A stretch of DNA of 64,000 bases from Comamonas testosteroni (GCF_003569915.1 NZ_KZ984444.1:124001-188000), one strand, 5' to 3'. Counted from the first letter of the stretch, positions 24,639 through 33,757 are shown. The notes: generated by a model not told the origin, from the sequence alone. Program-made: numbers and translations.

Positions 24639-25849
24639 TTTGAGCGCTGTTGCGCGGCCAGCAAGCCTCGGTCCCACAGCACCACGGCCAGCGTGATCAG
24701 GCCCAGTGCTGCGCCCATCAGGCTGGCACCATTCCAGCCATGGTGCAGCCAGGCCCATGAGCCGAGCGCCGAGCCCAGCGATGCACCCATGAAGTAAGTC
24801 GTCATATAGACAGCGTTGATGCGCGAGCGGGCCTGCGGTGCCAGTCCATAGACCACGTTCTGGTTGCTGATGTGCAGGGCCTGCAGCGCGCCATCGACCA
24901 CCAGCAGGCCCAGCAGAAACCACCAGATGCTGCTGCCGCCCAGCCACAGGCACAGCCAGCCCAGCAGCATGAGCAAGGCACCGGCCATGGTGGTCGATTG
25001 CTCCAGTCCCTTGTCGGCCATGCGGCCCGCCACATTGGCCATCAGCGCACCGGCAATGCCGACGATGCCGATCAGGCCAATCGTCACGTCCGACAGCTCA
25101 AACCCCGGCCCCGCCAGCAGCAGCGCCATGCTGGAAAACAGCACGCTGACGGTGGCAAAGCCCGCGCCGCCAATCAGCGCGCGGCTGCGCAGGCGCGGGT
25201 GCTGGCGGATGAGCTGGCCCAGCGAGCGCATGACTTCCCCATAGCCCACGGGTGCCGTCGGTGCGGCCTTGGGCAGAGCGCGGGCCAGCATCACGGCCAT
25301 GAGCGCGGTACAAATGGCACCCGCCCAGTACACGGTGCTCCAGCCGCCCAGGCCCGAGAGAATGCCGGCCACACTGCGCGAGGCCAGAATGCCGACCAGC
25401 AAGCCGCTCATCACCAACCCCACGGCGCGGCCGCTGGTGCCGGGTGCGGCAAAGGTGGCGGCCATGGGCACCAGAATCTGCGCAGCCACAGAGAAGACGC
25501 CCGCCATCAGCGTGCCCGCAGCCAGCAGCGCAAAGCTGCCCGCCACACCGCTGAGGCCCGACAGCAGCATGCCGCAGGCGGCCAGCAGCATGAGGGTGAG
25601 GATGAGGCGGCGGCGCTCCAGCATATCGCCCAGCGGCACCAGAAACAGCAGGCCCAGTCCATAGGAAACCTGGGCCATGGTGACGGTGCTGGCAGCCTGC
25701 GCATCGCTGATGTGCAGATTGCGCACCATGGAGTTGAGCAGCGGCTGGTTGAAGTAATTGGCCCCGGCGCACAGGCCGCAGGCGACGGCCATCAGCACCA
25801 GGGTGGAAGTGGAGAGAATGGGCGGCTGGTTGGTTGTATTGCTGGTCAT
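24632..25849 (-). CDS. MFS transporter, drug:H+ antiporter type
   Basis: 405 residues, about 12 membrane helices. Features are the N-terminal GLCAGANYFNQPLLNSM and the loop 2-3 motif PLGDMLERRRLIL, typical of MFS exporters of the AraJ/YgaY-like group. The ATG at 25849 is chosen; the upstream TTG at 25891 would add a hydrophilic tail. It follows a second MFS gene by 76 bp on the same strand, with a TetR regulator divergent from the pair. Its stop codon and last residues fall in a dispersed repeat. Substrate unknown. Confidence 0.85.
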   Translation of the reverse strand: MTSNTTNQPPILSTSTLVLMAVACGLCAGANYFNQPLLNSMVRNLHISDAQAASTVTMAQVSYGLGLLFLVPLGDMLERRRLILTLMLLAACGMLLSGLSGVAGSFALLAAGTLMAGVFSVAAQILVPMAATFAAPGTSGRAVGLVMSGLLVGILASRSVAGILSGLGGWSTVYWAGAICTALMAVMLARALPKAAPTAPVGYGEVMRSLGQLIRQHPRLRSRALIGGAGFATVSVLFSSMALLLAGPGFELSDVTIGLIGIVGIAGALMANVAGRMADKGLEQSTTMAGALLMLLGWLCLWLGGSSIWWFLLGLLVVDGALQALHISNQNVVYGLAPQARSRINAVYMTTYFMGASLGSALGSWAWLHHGWNGASLMGAALGLITLAVVLWDRGLLAAQQRSNS

Positions 25850-25892
25850 GGCGCTTCGATATCCAGAGACCCATTCAAACAGAGCTTGCAAG

Positions 25893-25909
25893 ACCCGTCT
25901 TTGACGGGT
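25893..25909 (-). other. Short hairpin between two MFS genes
   Basis: Perfect arms ACCCGTC / GACGGGT with a 3 base loop in the 76 bp gap. On the minus strand no T-run follows, so it is more likely an mRNA-stabilising or attenuating stem than a terminator. Confidence 0.4.
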
Positions 25910-25925
25910 GATAGATCCCTTGGAC

Positions 25926-27134
25926 TTATTGCCTCGGGATCGGCAGAACGCGGGCGCGCATGCTGACTGCCGCCAGCGCCGCCGTCAGCACGGCCAGACA
26001 GATGCAGAACACCACCAGCGCGCGCGTCAGGCCAATGACGTCAGACAGCCAGCCCATGCCCAGAATCGGAACAATCGTGCCCAGGTAGCCCACGATCAGA
26101 TAGGTGGACAGCAGCCCCGTGCGGTTGTGCGGCTTGGAGACCTTGTTGACGATGGACAGGCCCGCCAGATTGCACATGGCGTGGCCGGTGGCGGTAGTCA
26201 GCACGCTGAGCGCGAACAGCCAGGGCGAGCTGAGGAAGGTATTGCACATCAGCAAAACATTGCTCACAGCCAGCGCAAAGAAACCGGTGATAGCTATTTT
26301 TTTGGTAGCAATCGGGCGGGCCAGCAGCTGTATGCCTGCGGACAGAAAAAGAATGATGCCGATGGACAGGCCCGACACGGCCGGGCCATGCCAGGGCAGC
26401 ATGCTCTTCATGAAGCTCGGTGCCAGCGCCGCAAACAGGCTGAACATGCCAAAGGCCGAGAACGCGGCCATGCAGCCCAGCAGATAGTGGCGCAAAAACG
26501 GCTTGCGCGGCTGGGAGATGGCGGGCAGCACGTCCTTGTAGCTCAGACCGGGCGCATCGGTGCGGGCTGCATGGGCCGCCGGCAGACGCAGCTTCCACAG
26601 CGCATGGATGGCGACAAAGCCCAGAACAATGGAGGGCAGATAGGCCGTGTGCAGCGGCATGGGCAGCCATTGCGCCATCAGCCCGCCCACCACAGGCCCC
26701 AGGCCAAAGCCGAACGCGATCGTCAGGCTGGTGGTAGCCGCAGCGCGTTGCAGGTCACCGTTGTTGTTGAGCTGGGTCATGCCTACGGAGGCGGAGGTGG
26801 TGATCAGCCCCGAAGCCACGCCGATCAGAAAGCGGCACACGGCAAAGCTGGGCATGTTCCAGGCCAGGGCCGAGCCGATGATGCTCAAGGTCATCAGCAC
26901 CAGACCGGCACGCAACACGGCCAGAAAGCCAAACCGGTCCGTGAGCCGCCCCAGAAACAGCAGGCTGGCCAATGCGCCAAACATATAGGCCACAAAAATC
27001 TGCGTAATGTGGCTGGGCTGCAGTCCCCAGGCTTGCTGATAGAGCGGATACAAAGGGCTGGCCAGGGCGGTGCCCATGACGCCCACGCACATGGAAAAGC
27101 ACACCCAGACATAGGGCGTCAACTTGGTTGGCAT
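25926..27134 (-). CDS. MFS transporter
   Basis: 402 residues from the ATG at 27134 (MPTKLTPYVWVCFSM), about 12 membrane helices. The loop 2-3 motif is LGRLTDRFGFLAVLRAG and the antiporter-type helix 5 region is LGPVVGGLMAQWLPMPLH, suggesting an exporter. It is the first gene of a pair of MFS genes read away from a TetR regulator; the 156 bp divergent gap holds a palindrome that could be the operator. One internal stretch (KKIAITGFFALA) is coded by an AT-rich sequence resembling part of the dispersed repeat. Substrate unknown. Confidence 0.85.
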   Translation of the reverse strand: MPTKLTPYVWVCFSMCVGVMGTALASPLYPLYQQAWGLQPSHITQIFVAYMFGALASLLFLGRLTDRFGFLAVLRAGLVLMTLSIIGSALAWNMPSFAVCRFLIGVASGLITTSASVGMTQLNNNGDLQRAAATTSLTIAFGFGLGPVVGGLMAQWLPMPLHTAYLPSIVLGFVAIHALWKLRLPAAHAARTDAPGLSYKDVLPAISQPRKPFLRHYLLGCMAAFSAFGMFSLFAALAPSFMKSMLPWHGPAVSGLSIGIILFLSAGIQLLARPIATKKIAITGFFALAVSNVLLMCNTFLSSPWLFALSVLTTATGHAMCNLAGLSIVNKVSKPHNRTGLLSTYLIVGYLGTIVPILGMGWLSDVIGLTRALVVFCICLAVLTAALAAVSMRARVLPIPRQ

Positions 27135-27196
27135 GATGAAACGAAGTGTGCAGCTGGCTGCAGCCAAAGGGCTTTTGCAGGGTGTCTACAATGGTT

Positions 27197-27220
27197 AAAA
27201 ATGACCAGTGAGTCAATTTT
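27197..27220. promoter_or_regulatory. Candidate TetR-type operator
   Basis: 24 bp imperfect palindrome centred between 27208 and 27209, with outer AAAA/TTTT and inner TGAC/GTCA half-sites (8 of 12 positions symmetric in each arm). It lies in the divergent gap between the MFS gene (start 27134) and the TetR gene (start 27290), where autoregulation would be expected. Confidence 0.5.
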
Positions 27221-27289
27221 ATGGATTGTAAAAAGGATGAGTGAGCAGGGCATCGCGGTCGTGATGTTGCCCCTGACGCTTGCACGGCA

Positions 27290-27991
27290 ATGTCTGTACA
27301 AAATATTTCCAATGCCCCGGATGCCCTGACGGGGCGGCGCTGCCGTGGCCCTAGCCTGGACAAGACGGCGCAGACGCGCCAGCAGATCACCGAGGCGGCG
27401 CTGGCCGAGTTTGTCGAAAGCGGCCTAGCGCGCAGCACCATGGACCGCATTGCGCGCCGCGCCCGGGTGGCCAAGGGCACGCTGTATCTGTACTACCCGT
27501 CCAAGAATGAGTTGCTGCGCGGCGTGGTTGAGCATGCGCTGCGGCACTCGCCGGCCTATCAGCCGCTGCGGCGCAGAAAAGGCGAGTCTGTGAAGGCGCT
27601 GCTGCGCCGCTCGCTGCTGCCCACCTTGAATGCAGTGGAAAGCTCGGAGCGCGGCGCGCTGGCGCAGCTGATTCTGAGCGAGGGCCGCCATGTGCCCGAG
27701 CTGGCGCGGCTGTACAAGGAGCTGGCCTTCGACGCCTGGCAGCAGCATGTGCAGGACTTGCTGCAACTGGCCGTGGACGAAGGGGAGCTCAGGACCGACT
27801 CCGTCAGCCGCAGCGCCCAGTTGCTGGCCAGCCCATTCTGGATGGGCATGGTGCACAACGGCCTGTTGATCACGGACCGCAAGCAGCAGTTGCCCATACG
27901 CCCGCTGGTGGAGCATTTGATTGAAAGCCTGTTCGCGGCGAGAGGGGTGGACAATGGGGTGCTGAACAAGACCCGGGAACCCAAGTCATGA
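27290..27991 (+). CDS. TetR/AcrR-family transcriptional regulator
   Basis: 233 residues. The N-terminal helix-turn-helix is TRQQITEAALAEFVESGLARSTMDRIARRARVAKGTLYLYYPSKNELLRGVVEHA, a classic TetR domain with the YYPSK recognition end, followed by a ligand-binding helical domain (about residues 85-220). It is divergent from two MFS exporter genes and so probably represses them until a ligand binds. The stop overlaps the next gene start by the ATGA overlap at 27988, so a small lipoprotein is translated with it. Confidence 0.9.
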   Translation: MSVQNISNAPDALTGRRCRGPSLDKTAQTRQQITEAALAEFVESGLARSTMDRIARRARVAKGTLYLYYPSKNELLRGVVEHALRHSPAYQPLRRRKGESVKALLRRSLLPTLNAVESSERGALAQLILSEGRHVPELARLYKELAFDAWQQHVQDLLQLAVDEGELRTDSVSRSAQLLASPFWMGMVHNGLLITDRKQQLPIRPLVEHLIESLFAARGVDNGVLNKTREPKS

Positions 27992-28434
27992 GCCTGCGCA
28001 AATCTCTCTTTCAAACCGCTGCCGCTGTGGCCCTTGCCACGGTGCTGGCGGGCTGTGGCTCTGTGGGGGCGGGTGTGGGTGTGGGCATTCCCGTGGGACC
28101 ATTTTCCGTCGGTGTGGGCTTGGGCCGCGGCGGTCTCAGCGCCGGTGTCGGTACGGGTGTCGGCCCGGTGGGTGTTGGCGTGGGCGTGAACCAGAGCGGC
28201 CAGGTTCTGGGCTCGGCGGGCGTCGGTGCTTCTACGGGCGTGGGCGGTGCCAGTGTGGGCGTGGGTGTGGGCACATCGACGGTGCTGCATGACCCCAACC
28301 GTCCTCAGCAGCCGGTGCAGCAGGCTCCGGTCACGGCGCCATCTCCTGCTCCTGCTGTCGTGCAGCCTGCCGTGCAATGGCGGGATTCAAAAGGCCAGCC
28401 CGTGCCTGCCTGCAAGGCCGAGGGGCGTTGCTAA
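27988..28434 (+). CDS. Gly/Val-repeat lipoprotein
   Basis: 148-residue predicted lipoprotein. Signal peptide MSLRKSLFQTAAAVALATVLAGC ends in lipobox LAGC. The mature protein has an irregular Gly-Val alternation (GAGVGVGIPVGPFSVGVGLG...) to about residue 95, then a Pro/Gln/Ala-rich linker and a short C-terminus with two Cys. Not recognised; such glycine repeats may insert in or lie on membranes. It overlaps the TetR gene by four bases (ATGA), an unusual pairing of a repressor with an envelope lipoprotein. Confidence 0.75.
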   Translation: MSLRKSLFQTAAAVALATVLAGCGSVGAGVGVGIPVGPFSVGVGLGRGGLSAGVGTGVGPVGVGVGVNQSGQVLGSAGVGASTGVGGASVGVGVGTSTVLHDPNRPQQPVQQAPVTAPSPAPAVVQPAVQWRDSKGQPVPACKAEGRC

Positions 28435-28449
28435 GAACTATCCAGCCAA

Positions 28450-29013
28450 TCAGCAGCGGGGTTGTGTTTGCAGATACCAGTCCGCGCGCGGTTCGCGCTC
28501 GGTGGCGGTGCCTGCGGCTTCGGCAGGAATATCCACCGCCAGCAGATGCAGCTTCTGGCAGCTTGCGCCTTTGAGTTGCAGGTTTTGACCGGGGCTGAGC
28601 GCATGCAGACGCTGCTGCTTATCCATGACCTCAATACCTTGAGCGCTGATGGCGTGCAGCGTCCAGCCCTGCGCAATCTGGCGGCCCGTACGGCCGGACT
28701 TCACCAGCTCCAGCCAGGGCACTGACTGGGCAGGCTCGCTCAGGCGCAGCGCCTGCACTGGCCCGGCGGGGTGATGGGCAAACAAAGACTGCACCTGCTG
28801 CGCGCCCAGCTTGCGCGGCAAATCGACAGGCCAGCCCTGCACCTGCCAGCGCTGGCCCTGCAGCTCGAAGCTGAGCGTTCCCTGCGCATCGACCTGCATG
28901 GCAGAGCTGCGGCCTTGCTCGCGTACCTGCGGCGATATTTGCAGGTTCTGGGCTTGCGCCATGGCAGCACAGGCAAGCAGTGCGGCGGCAGTGATGAGGT
29001 GAAGCGGCTTCAT
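28450..29013 (-). CDS. Small secreted protein coupled to a metalloprotease gene
   Basis: 187 residues with a clean signal peptide (MKPLHLITAAALLACAAMAQA) and no lipobox, so periplasmic or secreted. The mature part is beta-rich, with SFELQGQRWQVQGWPVDLP in the middle and two Cys (QLKGASCQ and the C-terminal RC). Not recognised. Its ATG at 29013 lies 4 bp after the stop of the upstream metalloprotease gene, so the two are almost certainly co-translated. Given that position, a chaperone, inhibitor or processing partner of the protease is a reasonable guess, but it is only a guess. A longer start at 29100 overlaps the protease and has no support. Confidence 0.7.
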   Translation of the reverse strand: MKPLHLITAAALLACAAMAQAQNLQISPQVREQGRSSAMQVDAQGTLSFELQGQRWQVQGWPVDLPRKLGAQQVQSLFAHHPAGPVQALRLSEPAQSVPWLELVKSGRTGRQIAQGWTLHAISAQGIEVMDKQQRLHALSPGQNLQLKGASCQKLHLLAVDIPAEAAGTATEREPRADWYLQTQPRC

Positions 29014-29017
29014 GGTT

Positions 29018-31009
29018 TCAGTGCTGCAACTGGCGTATGCGCATGGGCAGCGGGTGCTCCTGTGCGTGAATCGTCTGGAAGGGCATGCCGACGGGGTCAA
29101 AGCCTTGGCTGGATATGCCAGTCTTATAGCTGCTGGGCATCACCATGCCGGAGTTGTTGGCGTTGACCAGACGGCGTGGGTTGAGCACCAGATTGGCCCA
29201 GTCGTTGTAGTCACGCATGAGGGTCTTGCTGCCGGAGTTGTTGATGTCCCAGGCATAGGTGGCGCTGTCCTGCGCACCGTTCGTGTTCCAGTCGGCATAG
29301 CTGCCCGCCACTTGCCCGCGACCAATCAGCGCGCTTTCATCGAGCTTGTTTTCGTCCATGGGCAGGCTGCTGCCGTTGGAGTAATCGATGCGGAAATTGG
29401 CGGTTTCGGGGCCGTCGTCCAGTGCGGATTCGGGGAAGGGCTGCGAGGCCGAGTAGCCGGGCACGCTCTTGCCCTGGTAGTTGCTCAGCCAGTAGTAATA
29501 GCGCTGGGTGACGCTGCTGCCCGTCATGCTGGGCAGGCCGCTGATCTGATAGAGGTAGTTCATGACGCTGAAGTAATTGGGCTTGGCGGCCTCGTCCTCG
29601 TCTCCACCGTGGCGCAGACCCAGGGTGTGGCCCAGCTCATGCATGATGGTGGCGGCCTGATAGTTGGCCAGCAGCCAGCTTCCGCTCTTGAGGCCCCAGC
29701 CACCCAGCGTGACCAGGAAATCATCGCCCACCATTTCGGCAGAGCCTGACGCTCCAGCCTGACCGCCAGGCTGCTGGCTGCTGGCCATCAGCAGATAGCG
29801 AAACACCGGCTTGCGGCGTATGTCCATATTGGCGGACTTGGTGGCATAGAGGCTGGTGCAGCCGGATGCCAGTTGCGACGGCTGCACCAGCTGCGTGCAG
29901 CGCTGGCTGGCGCGCTGGTGGGTGCTGGCGCCGCTCAGATTGTGCTGATCGGGCGCAAAGCTGGCGCTGAAGAGATTGCCCACATCAAAGTGCACGGCAA
30001 TGTTCTGCTTGCGAAAGGCCTGAACAATCTTGTCCAGCGCGCGCACATCGGGGGTGACGCCGGGGTCGCTGCTGCTGAGGTAATCGACATGGATGAAAAG
30101 CTCGCGCTGGCCGGGGCGTGCGCCCATGGCGTACAGATCGAGGCCGCCGTAGGTGCCGCCCGAGAGCTTGGCGCTATCGGGAATGCCATCGCCATCGCTA
30201 TCAATCACGCCCGAAGCCACATCGTTGATGCCGCCCGGCGTGGCGAAGTTCACCAGATTCCAGTCGCCCGCCGTATGCGTCTGCTTGAAGCGCGCAAACG
30301 AGCGCACGATGGAGGTGTTGTAGCTGCTGGCGCTGCCCGACATGGCGGCCACCGACGGACCGGACCAGGCGCTGGCCGTGGTGGGCTGCTCGGTGCTGGT
30401 GCCAAAGCGCACAAAGTCCACGGTGGCACCGGCGGACTGCAGCTCGGCAAAGCCGGTCTGGCCCTGCCAGTACGGCACCTGGTTCTGGGCGTTGGCGATA
30501 TAGACGTTGTTGATGCCGTTTTGCAGATTGCTGTTCACCCGCGCGCCGATGACCACATAGCTGTTGTTGGGCACGGTGAGCTGGGGCAGGGCAAAGCTCA
30601 CGCTGGCGGCGGCCTCCTGCGTGGCAGGGTTGATGGCGGGCGCGCGCAGGCTGTAGCGGCTCAGGTCAATCGCTGCGCTGGAGTTGTTGTAGATCTCCAG
30701 CCAGCTCACTGAGTTGCTGTAGACATTGTTGGCTACCTCGCTGATGAACACGCCCGATGGCGCGCCAGCAGGTGCGGGCATGGACGGAAAGCTCAGGCTA
30801 CCTGCATCCGGCGAGGCGGCAGGCGCTGGAGCGGGGGCCGAGGAAGAACTGCTGGGAGCCGGTGCGGCTGCAGGAGCCGGGGCCGCCGTTGCGGCGGAGG
30901 CCGAGGACGGCGAGTCACCACCACCGCCGCCACCGCAGGCCGTGAGCATGGCGCAAAGCAGCGCGGGCAAGGCTGCAGAACCCTTGATGGTGGGCGATGG
31001 GCAATGCAT
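29018..31009 (-). CDS. Lipoprotein metalloprotease 1: lamin-tail domain plus metzincin
   Basis: 663 residues from the ATG at 31009, which follows GGAGGAAAC. Lipobox Cys at residue 25, then six Gly and an Ala/Pro/Ser linker to about residue 80. A lamin-tail domain (LTD) covers about 86-260, starting GVFISEVANN and containing SWLEIYNNSS. A calcium-type DSDGDGIPDSAK follows. The zinc motif HELGHTLGLRH is at 457-467, with a Met-turn SVMNY at 481-485, so a metzincin-type active site is intact. The conserved C-terminus includes DPVGMPFQT. It is one of three tandem paralogues and the only one with a tightly coupled small secreted gene behind it. Probably surface or periplasmic; substrate unknown. 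Confidence 0.85.
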   Translation of the reverse strand: MHCPSPTIKGSAALPALLCAMLTACGGGGGGDSPSSASAATAAPAPAAAPAPSSSSSAPAPAPAASPDAGSLSFPSMPAPAGAPSGVFISEVANNVYSNSVSWLEIYNNSSAAIDLSRYSLRAPAINPATQEAAASVSFALPQLTVPNNSYVVIGARVNSNLQNGINNVYIANAQNQVPYWQGQTGFAELQSAGATVDFVRFGTSTEQPTTASAWSGPSVAAMSGSASSYNTSIVRSFARFKQTHTAGDWNLVNFATPGGINDVASGVIDSDGDGIPDSAKLSGGTYGGLDLYAMGARPGQRELFIHVDYLSSSDPGVTPDVRALDKIVQAFRKQNIAVHFDVGNLFSASFAPDQHNLSGASTHQRASQRCTQLVQPSQLASGCTSLYATKSANMDIRRKPVFRYLLMASSQQPGGQAGASGSAEMVGDDFLVTLGGWGLKSGSWLLANYQAATIMHELGHTLGLRHGGDEDEAAKPNYFSVMNYLYQISGLPSMTGSSVTQRYYYWLSNYQGKSVPGYSASQPFPESALDDGPETANFRIDYSNGSSLPMDENKLDESALIGRGQVAGSYADWNTNGAQDSATYAWDINNSGSKTLMRDYNDWANLVLNPRRLVNANNSGMVMPSSYKTGISSQGFDPVGMPFQTIHAQEHPLPMRIRQLQH

Positions 31010-31169
31010 GTTTCCTCCCTGCTTTTGTGTTTGCATTTGTGTATGAAGTGACTGTATGAATCGCTTGCAGCACAGGCCGTAGGAGGCAAAACAGGTGTTT
31101 TTGTCAGCACGCGCTGCCAGCGCATGACTGGCGGTGGCTGACGTGGTGTAGGTCTGCACGCCAGCAACA

Positions 31170-31197
31170 AAAAACCGCCTCGGTCAGAGGCGGTTTG
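31170..31197 (-). terminator. Rho-independent terminator of metalloprotease 2
   Basis: On the minus strand AACCGCCTC pairs with GAGGCGGTT around TGACC and is followed by TTTT. It is 24 bp beyond the stop at 31221, so metalloproteases 2 and 1 are separate transcription units. Confidence 0.85.
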
Positions 31198-31220
31198 GGG
31201 AGAGTCGGACAGGTTGCTGA

Positions 31221-33203
31221 TCAGCGTGCCAGGCTCAGGCGCTGCAGCAGGCTGGCGCTGGGGGCGGCTTCTTCCACCGTGCTCTGGAAGGGCTTGGTCA
31301 GTGGGTCGAAAGCAGCGGTGGCAGTGGCGGCGACGGCAGACATCAGGCTGCGCTGGCCGGGCTTTTGCACGCCGGAGTTGTTGGCGAACTGGTAGCGGCG
31401 GCTGTTGATGATGATGTTGCTCCAGTCATCGTGGTCATGCAGCGTCGATTGCATGCCGTTGCGGTCCAGGTCCAGCGCTTGGGCATTGCTTTCGCTCTGG
31501 CCGTTGAGGTTCCAGTCCGCGTACTGGCCGGCATCGGCACCGCGGCCAATGATCAGCGTCTCTTGCAGGGCGCGCTCGTCCAGTGCCTGGCTGGAGCCGT
31601 TGGAGTAGTCGATCTTGAACGTGGCGGACAGAGGGCCGTCGTCGATCTTGGCTTCGGGGTAGGGGTTGGCGCCCGAGTAGCCCAGGAAGGACTGGTTCTG
31701 GTAGTTGGACTGCCAGTAGTAGTAGCGCTGGTTCACACCGGCACCGGTGGGGCTGGGCAGGCCGGTGTTCTGGTAAAAGTAGTTCATCACGCTGAAGTAG
31801 TTGGGCTTGTTGTTGGTGTTCTCGTCACCGCCATGGCGCAGACCCAGGGTGTGGCCCAGCTCATGCATGATGGTGGCGGCCTGATAGTTGACCTGGGCCA
31901 GCGTGCCAGCCTTCAGATTCCAGTTGCCCAGTGTGACCATGAAGTCGTCGCCAATCAGCTCGGCAGAGCCGGAGGCGCTGGCATTGCCGCTAGCTTGCTG
32001 GGAATTGGCCAGCAGCAGGTAGCGGAAGATGGGCTTGCGGCGGATGTCCATATTGGCGGACTTGATGCTGTAGGCGCTGTTGCAGCCCGCAGTGACCTGG
32101 CTGGGAGGCACCAGCAGCGTGCAGCGGGCAAAGGCGCGCTTGTGGCTCACGTCGCCAGCCAGATTGTGCTGGGCGGGGCTGATGCCGCTGGCAAACAGAT
32201 TGCCCGCATCAAAGTGCACGGCGATGTTGTGCTTGGCAAAGGCCTGCACCACCTTGGTCAGCGCATCGGCATTGGGGGTGATGCCGCCGTCCGTGCTGTC
32301 CATATAGTCCACGTGAATGAACATATCGCGCTGGCCCTTGCGTGCGCCCATGGCGTACAGGTCCATGCCCGCATAGGTGCCGCCTGCCACCTTGGCAGAG
32401 TCGGGGATGCCGTCGTTATCGCTGTCCACCACGCCTGCGGGCACATCGTTGGGGCCGCCGGGGGTGGCGAAGTTCACCTGAATCCAGTCGCTGGCAGAGC
32501 GGGTCTGGCGGAAGTTGCCTGCGGGGCGCACCAGCGCGTTGTTGTAGCTGGTGGCATTGGTATCCATGGCGACCACGCTGGGGCCGGTCCAGTTGCCTGT
32601 GGTGGTGGGCGTGGCGGTGCTGCTGCCAAAGCGGATGAAGTCCACCGTCTGGCCGCCGGAGAGCAGCTCCACAAAACCGGTGCTGCCCTGCCAGTAGGGC
32701 ACGCGGTTGCTGGCGTCAGCCACATAGACATTGGTGGCCGAGTCCTTGAGGTCGCTGGTGGCACGGGCGCTGATCACCACATAGGCACCGGCGGGCACTT
32801 CCAGGCTGGGCAGCTGGAAGGTCTGGGAGTCCACCATGGTCTGGCTGGTCACGGCGGGGTCGGGGTTGATGGCGGGGCTGCGCAGCTGGTAGCTGGACAG
32901 ATTGATGGACTTGCCCGAGTTGTTGTGCAGCTCGAACCAGCTGACGCTGTTGTTGTAGAAGTTGTTGGCGACTTCGCTGATGAACACGCCCGAGGTGGCG
33001 GCTGCAGGCTCGGTGGTGCTGGGGGCTGGTGCCGGTGTGGAGGCCACAGGGGCGGGAGCTGCCGTGGAAGGCGAAGGAGCAGGGGATGCTGCAGGTGCCG
33101 AGCTGCTGGAGCCACCACCGCCGCCGCCACCGCAGGCCGTCAAAAGCGCCGCCAGTGCCAGAACGGATGCCTGCTGAACCATCGATGTTGGGGTGCTGCT
33201 CAT
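31221..33203 (-). CDS. Lipoprotein metalloprotease 2: lamin-tail domain plus metzincin
   Basis: 660 residues, second paralogue. Lipobox Cys at residue 24 followed by seven Gly and a Ser/Pro/Ala/Thr linker. LTD begins GVFISEVANNFYNNSVSWFELHNNSG. DSDNDGIPDSAK follows the LTD. HELGHTLGLRH begins at about residue 447 and SVMNY is the Met-turn. The C-terminal region contains DHDDWSNIIINSRRYQ and DPLTKPFQST. GGAGAAGG precedes the ATG. It has its own terminator and a 554 bp upstream region. Residues around the zinc site are essentially identical in all three paralogues, while the linkers differ completely. Confidence 0.85.
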   Translation of the reverse strand: MSSTPTSMVQQASVLALAALLTACGGGGGGGSSSSAPAASPAPSPSTAAPAPVASTPAPAPSTTEPAAATSGVFISEVANNFYNNSVSWFELHNNSGKSINLSSYQLRSPAINPDPAVTSQTMVDSQTFQLPSLEVPAGAYVVISARATSDLKDSATNVYVADASNRVPYWQGSTGFVELLSGGQTVDFIRFGSSTATPTTTGNWTGPSVVAMDTNATSYNNALVRPAGNFRQTRSASDWIQVNFATPGGPNDVPAGVVDSDNDGIPDSAKVAGGTYAGMDLYAMGARKGQRDMFIHVDYMDSTDGGITPNADALTKVVQAFAKHNIAVHFDAGNLFASGISPAQHNLAGDVSHKRAFARCTLLVPPSQVTAGCNSAYSIKSANMDIRRKPIFRYLLLANSQQASGNASASGSAELIGDDFMVTLGNWNLKAGTLAQVNYQAATIMHELGHTLGLRHGGDENTNNKPNYFSVMNYFYQNTGLPSPTGAGVNQRYYYWQSNYQNQSFLGYSGANPYPEAKIDDGPLSATFKIDYSNGSSQALDERALQETLIIGRGADAGQYADWNLNGQSESNAQALDLDRNGMQSTLHDHDDWSNIIINSRRYQFANNSGVQKPGQRSLMSAVAATATAAFDPLTKPFQSTVEEAAPSASLLQRLSLAR

Positions 33204-33757
33204 TGCCTTCTCCTCATCTACAAATGAAAGTTTTGTAAGTGATGTAAATTTAATTAATCAATGAGCATCGATAGGTAGGAGCTATATAGGCGGTATTTGT
33301 CGTCCTTGTTGTATTGAGTCTGACTATCAAATTCCTACAAGTGGTAGTTTTTATTCTTTTTGAAGGTAGGTCTGAATCCGATGTGGATCGGTGTTTCAGA
33401 GGGAAGAGATGCTGCGTGTGCTGCAGGTAGGTCTGAAAAGCCTGAAAAACTCAACAAAACACGATTGATTACATGCAGCAGAGGCGAGGAAAACGGGTTT
33501 TTGCTATTGAAATAAGAGCTATATGCCTAACTAATTCATAGACATGAAGCTGTTTTTGCTTGAACTGATGTTGGCTTGAACGGATTACGGCCCAACAAGC
33601 GTTACCAGGCACTTGACTACCCAGAAACAGTGAGGCTGTGCTTGCCGCAGCGGGTGACGCAGCGCAGCAAAAGCCTGCGCCGAACGTAAAAATCCCCAGC
33701 ACGTTGCCGCGCTGAGGAGGGTTCTGGGGGCTGAAAAGTTGTCGAGAAAGAGCTTGC
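33204..33757. other. 554 bp regulatory region of metalloprotease 2
   Basis: AT-rich relative to neighbours. It holds direct repeats AGGTAGGTCTGAA at 33364-33376 and 33425-33437 (61 bp apart), a further AT-rich family repeat copy near 33521-33560, and, at the far end, a possible weak terminator of metalloprotease 3 (CCCCAG / CTGGGG with a T-run on the minus strand, about 33690-33735). No gene was recognised. Confidence 0.5.
33521..33560 (+). repeat. AT-rich AGCTATC-type repeat copy, degenerate
   Basis: CTAATTCATAGACATGAAGC then TGTTTTTGCT resembles the copy at 38300-38364 (TTAGATATATAGGCATGAAGC then TATTGTTTTTGAT). Confidence 0.5.

Noticed and set aside
31365-33227. 620-codon plus-strand frame opposite metalloprotease 2, and a similar one at 33947-35557
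   Set aside because: Both are complements of the protease genes, rich in Val, Gly, His and Ala with no domain motifs.
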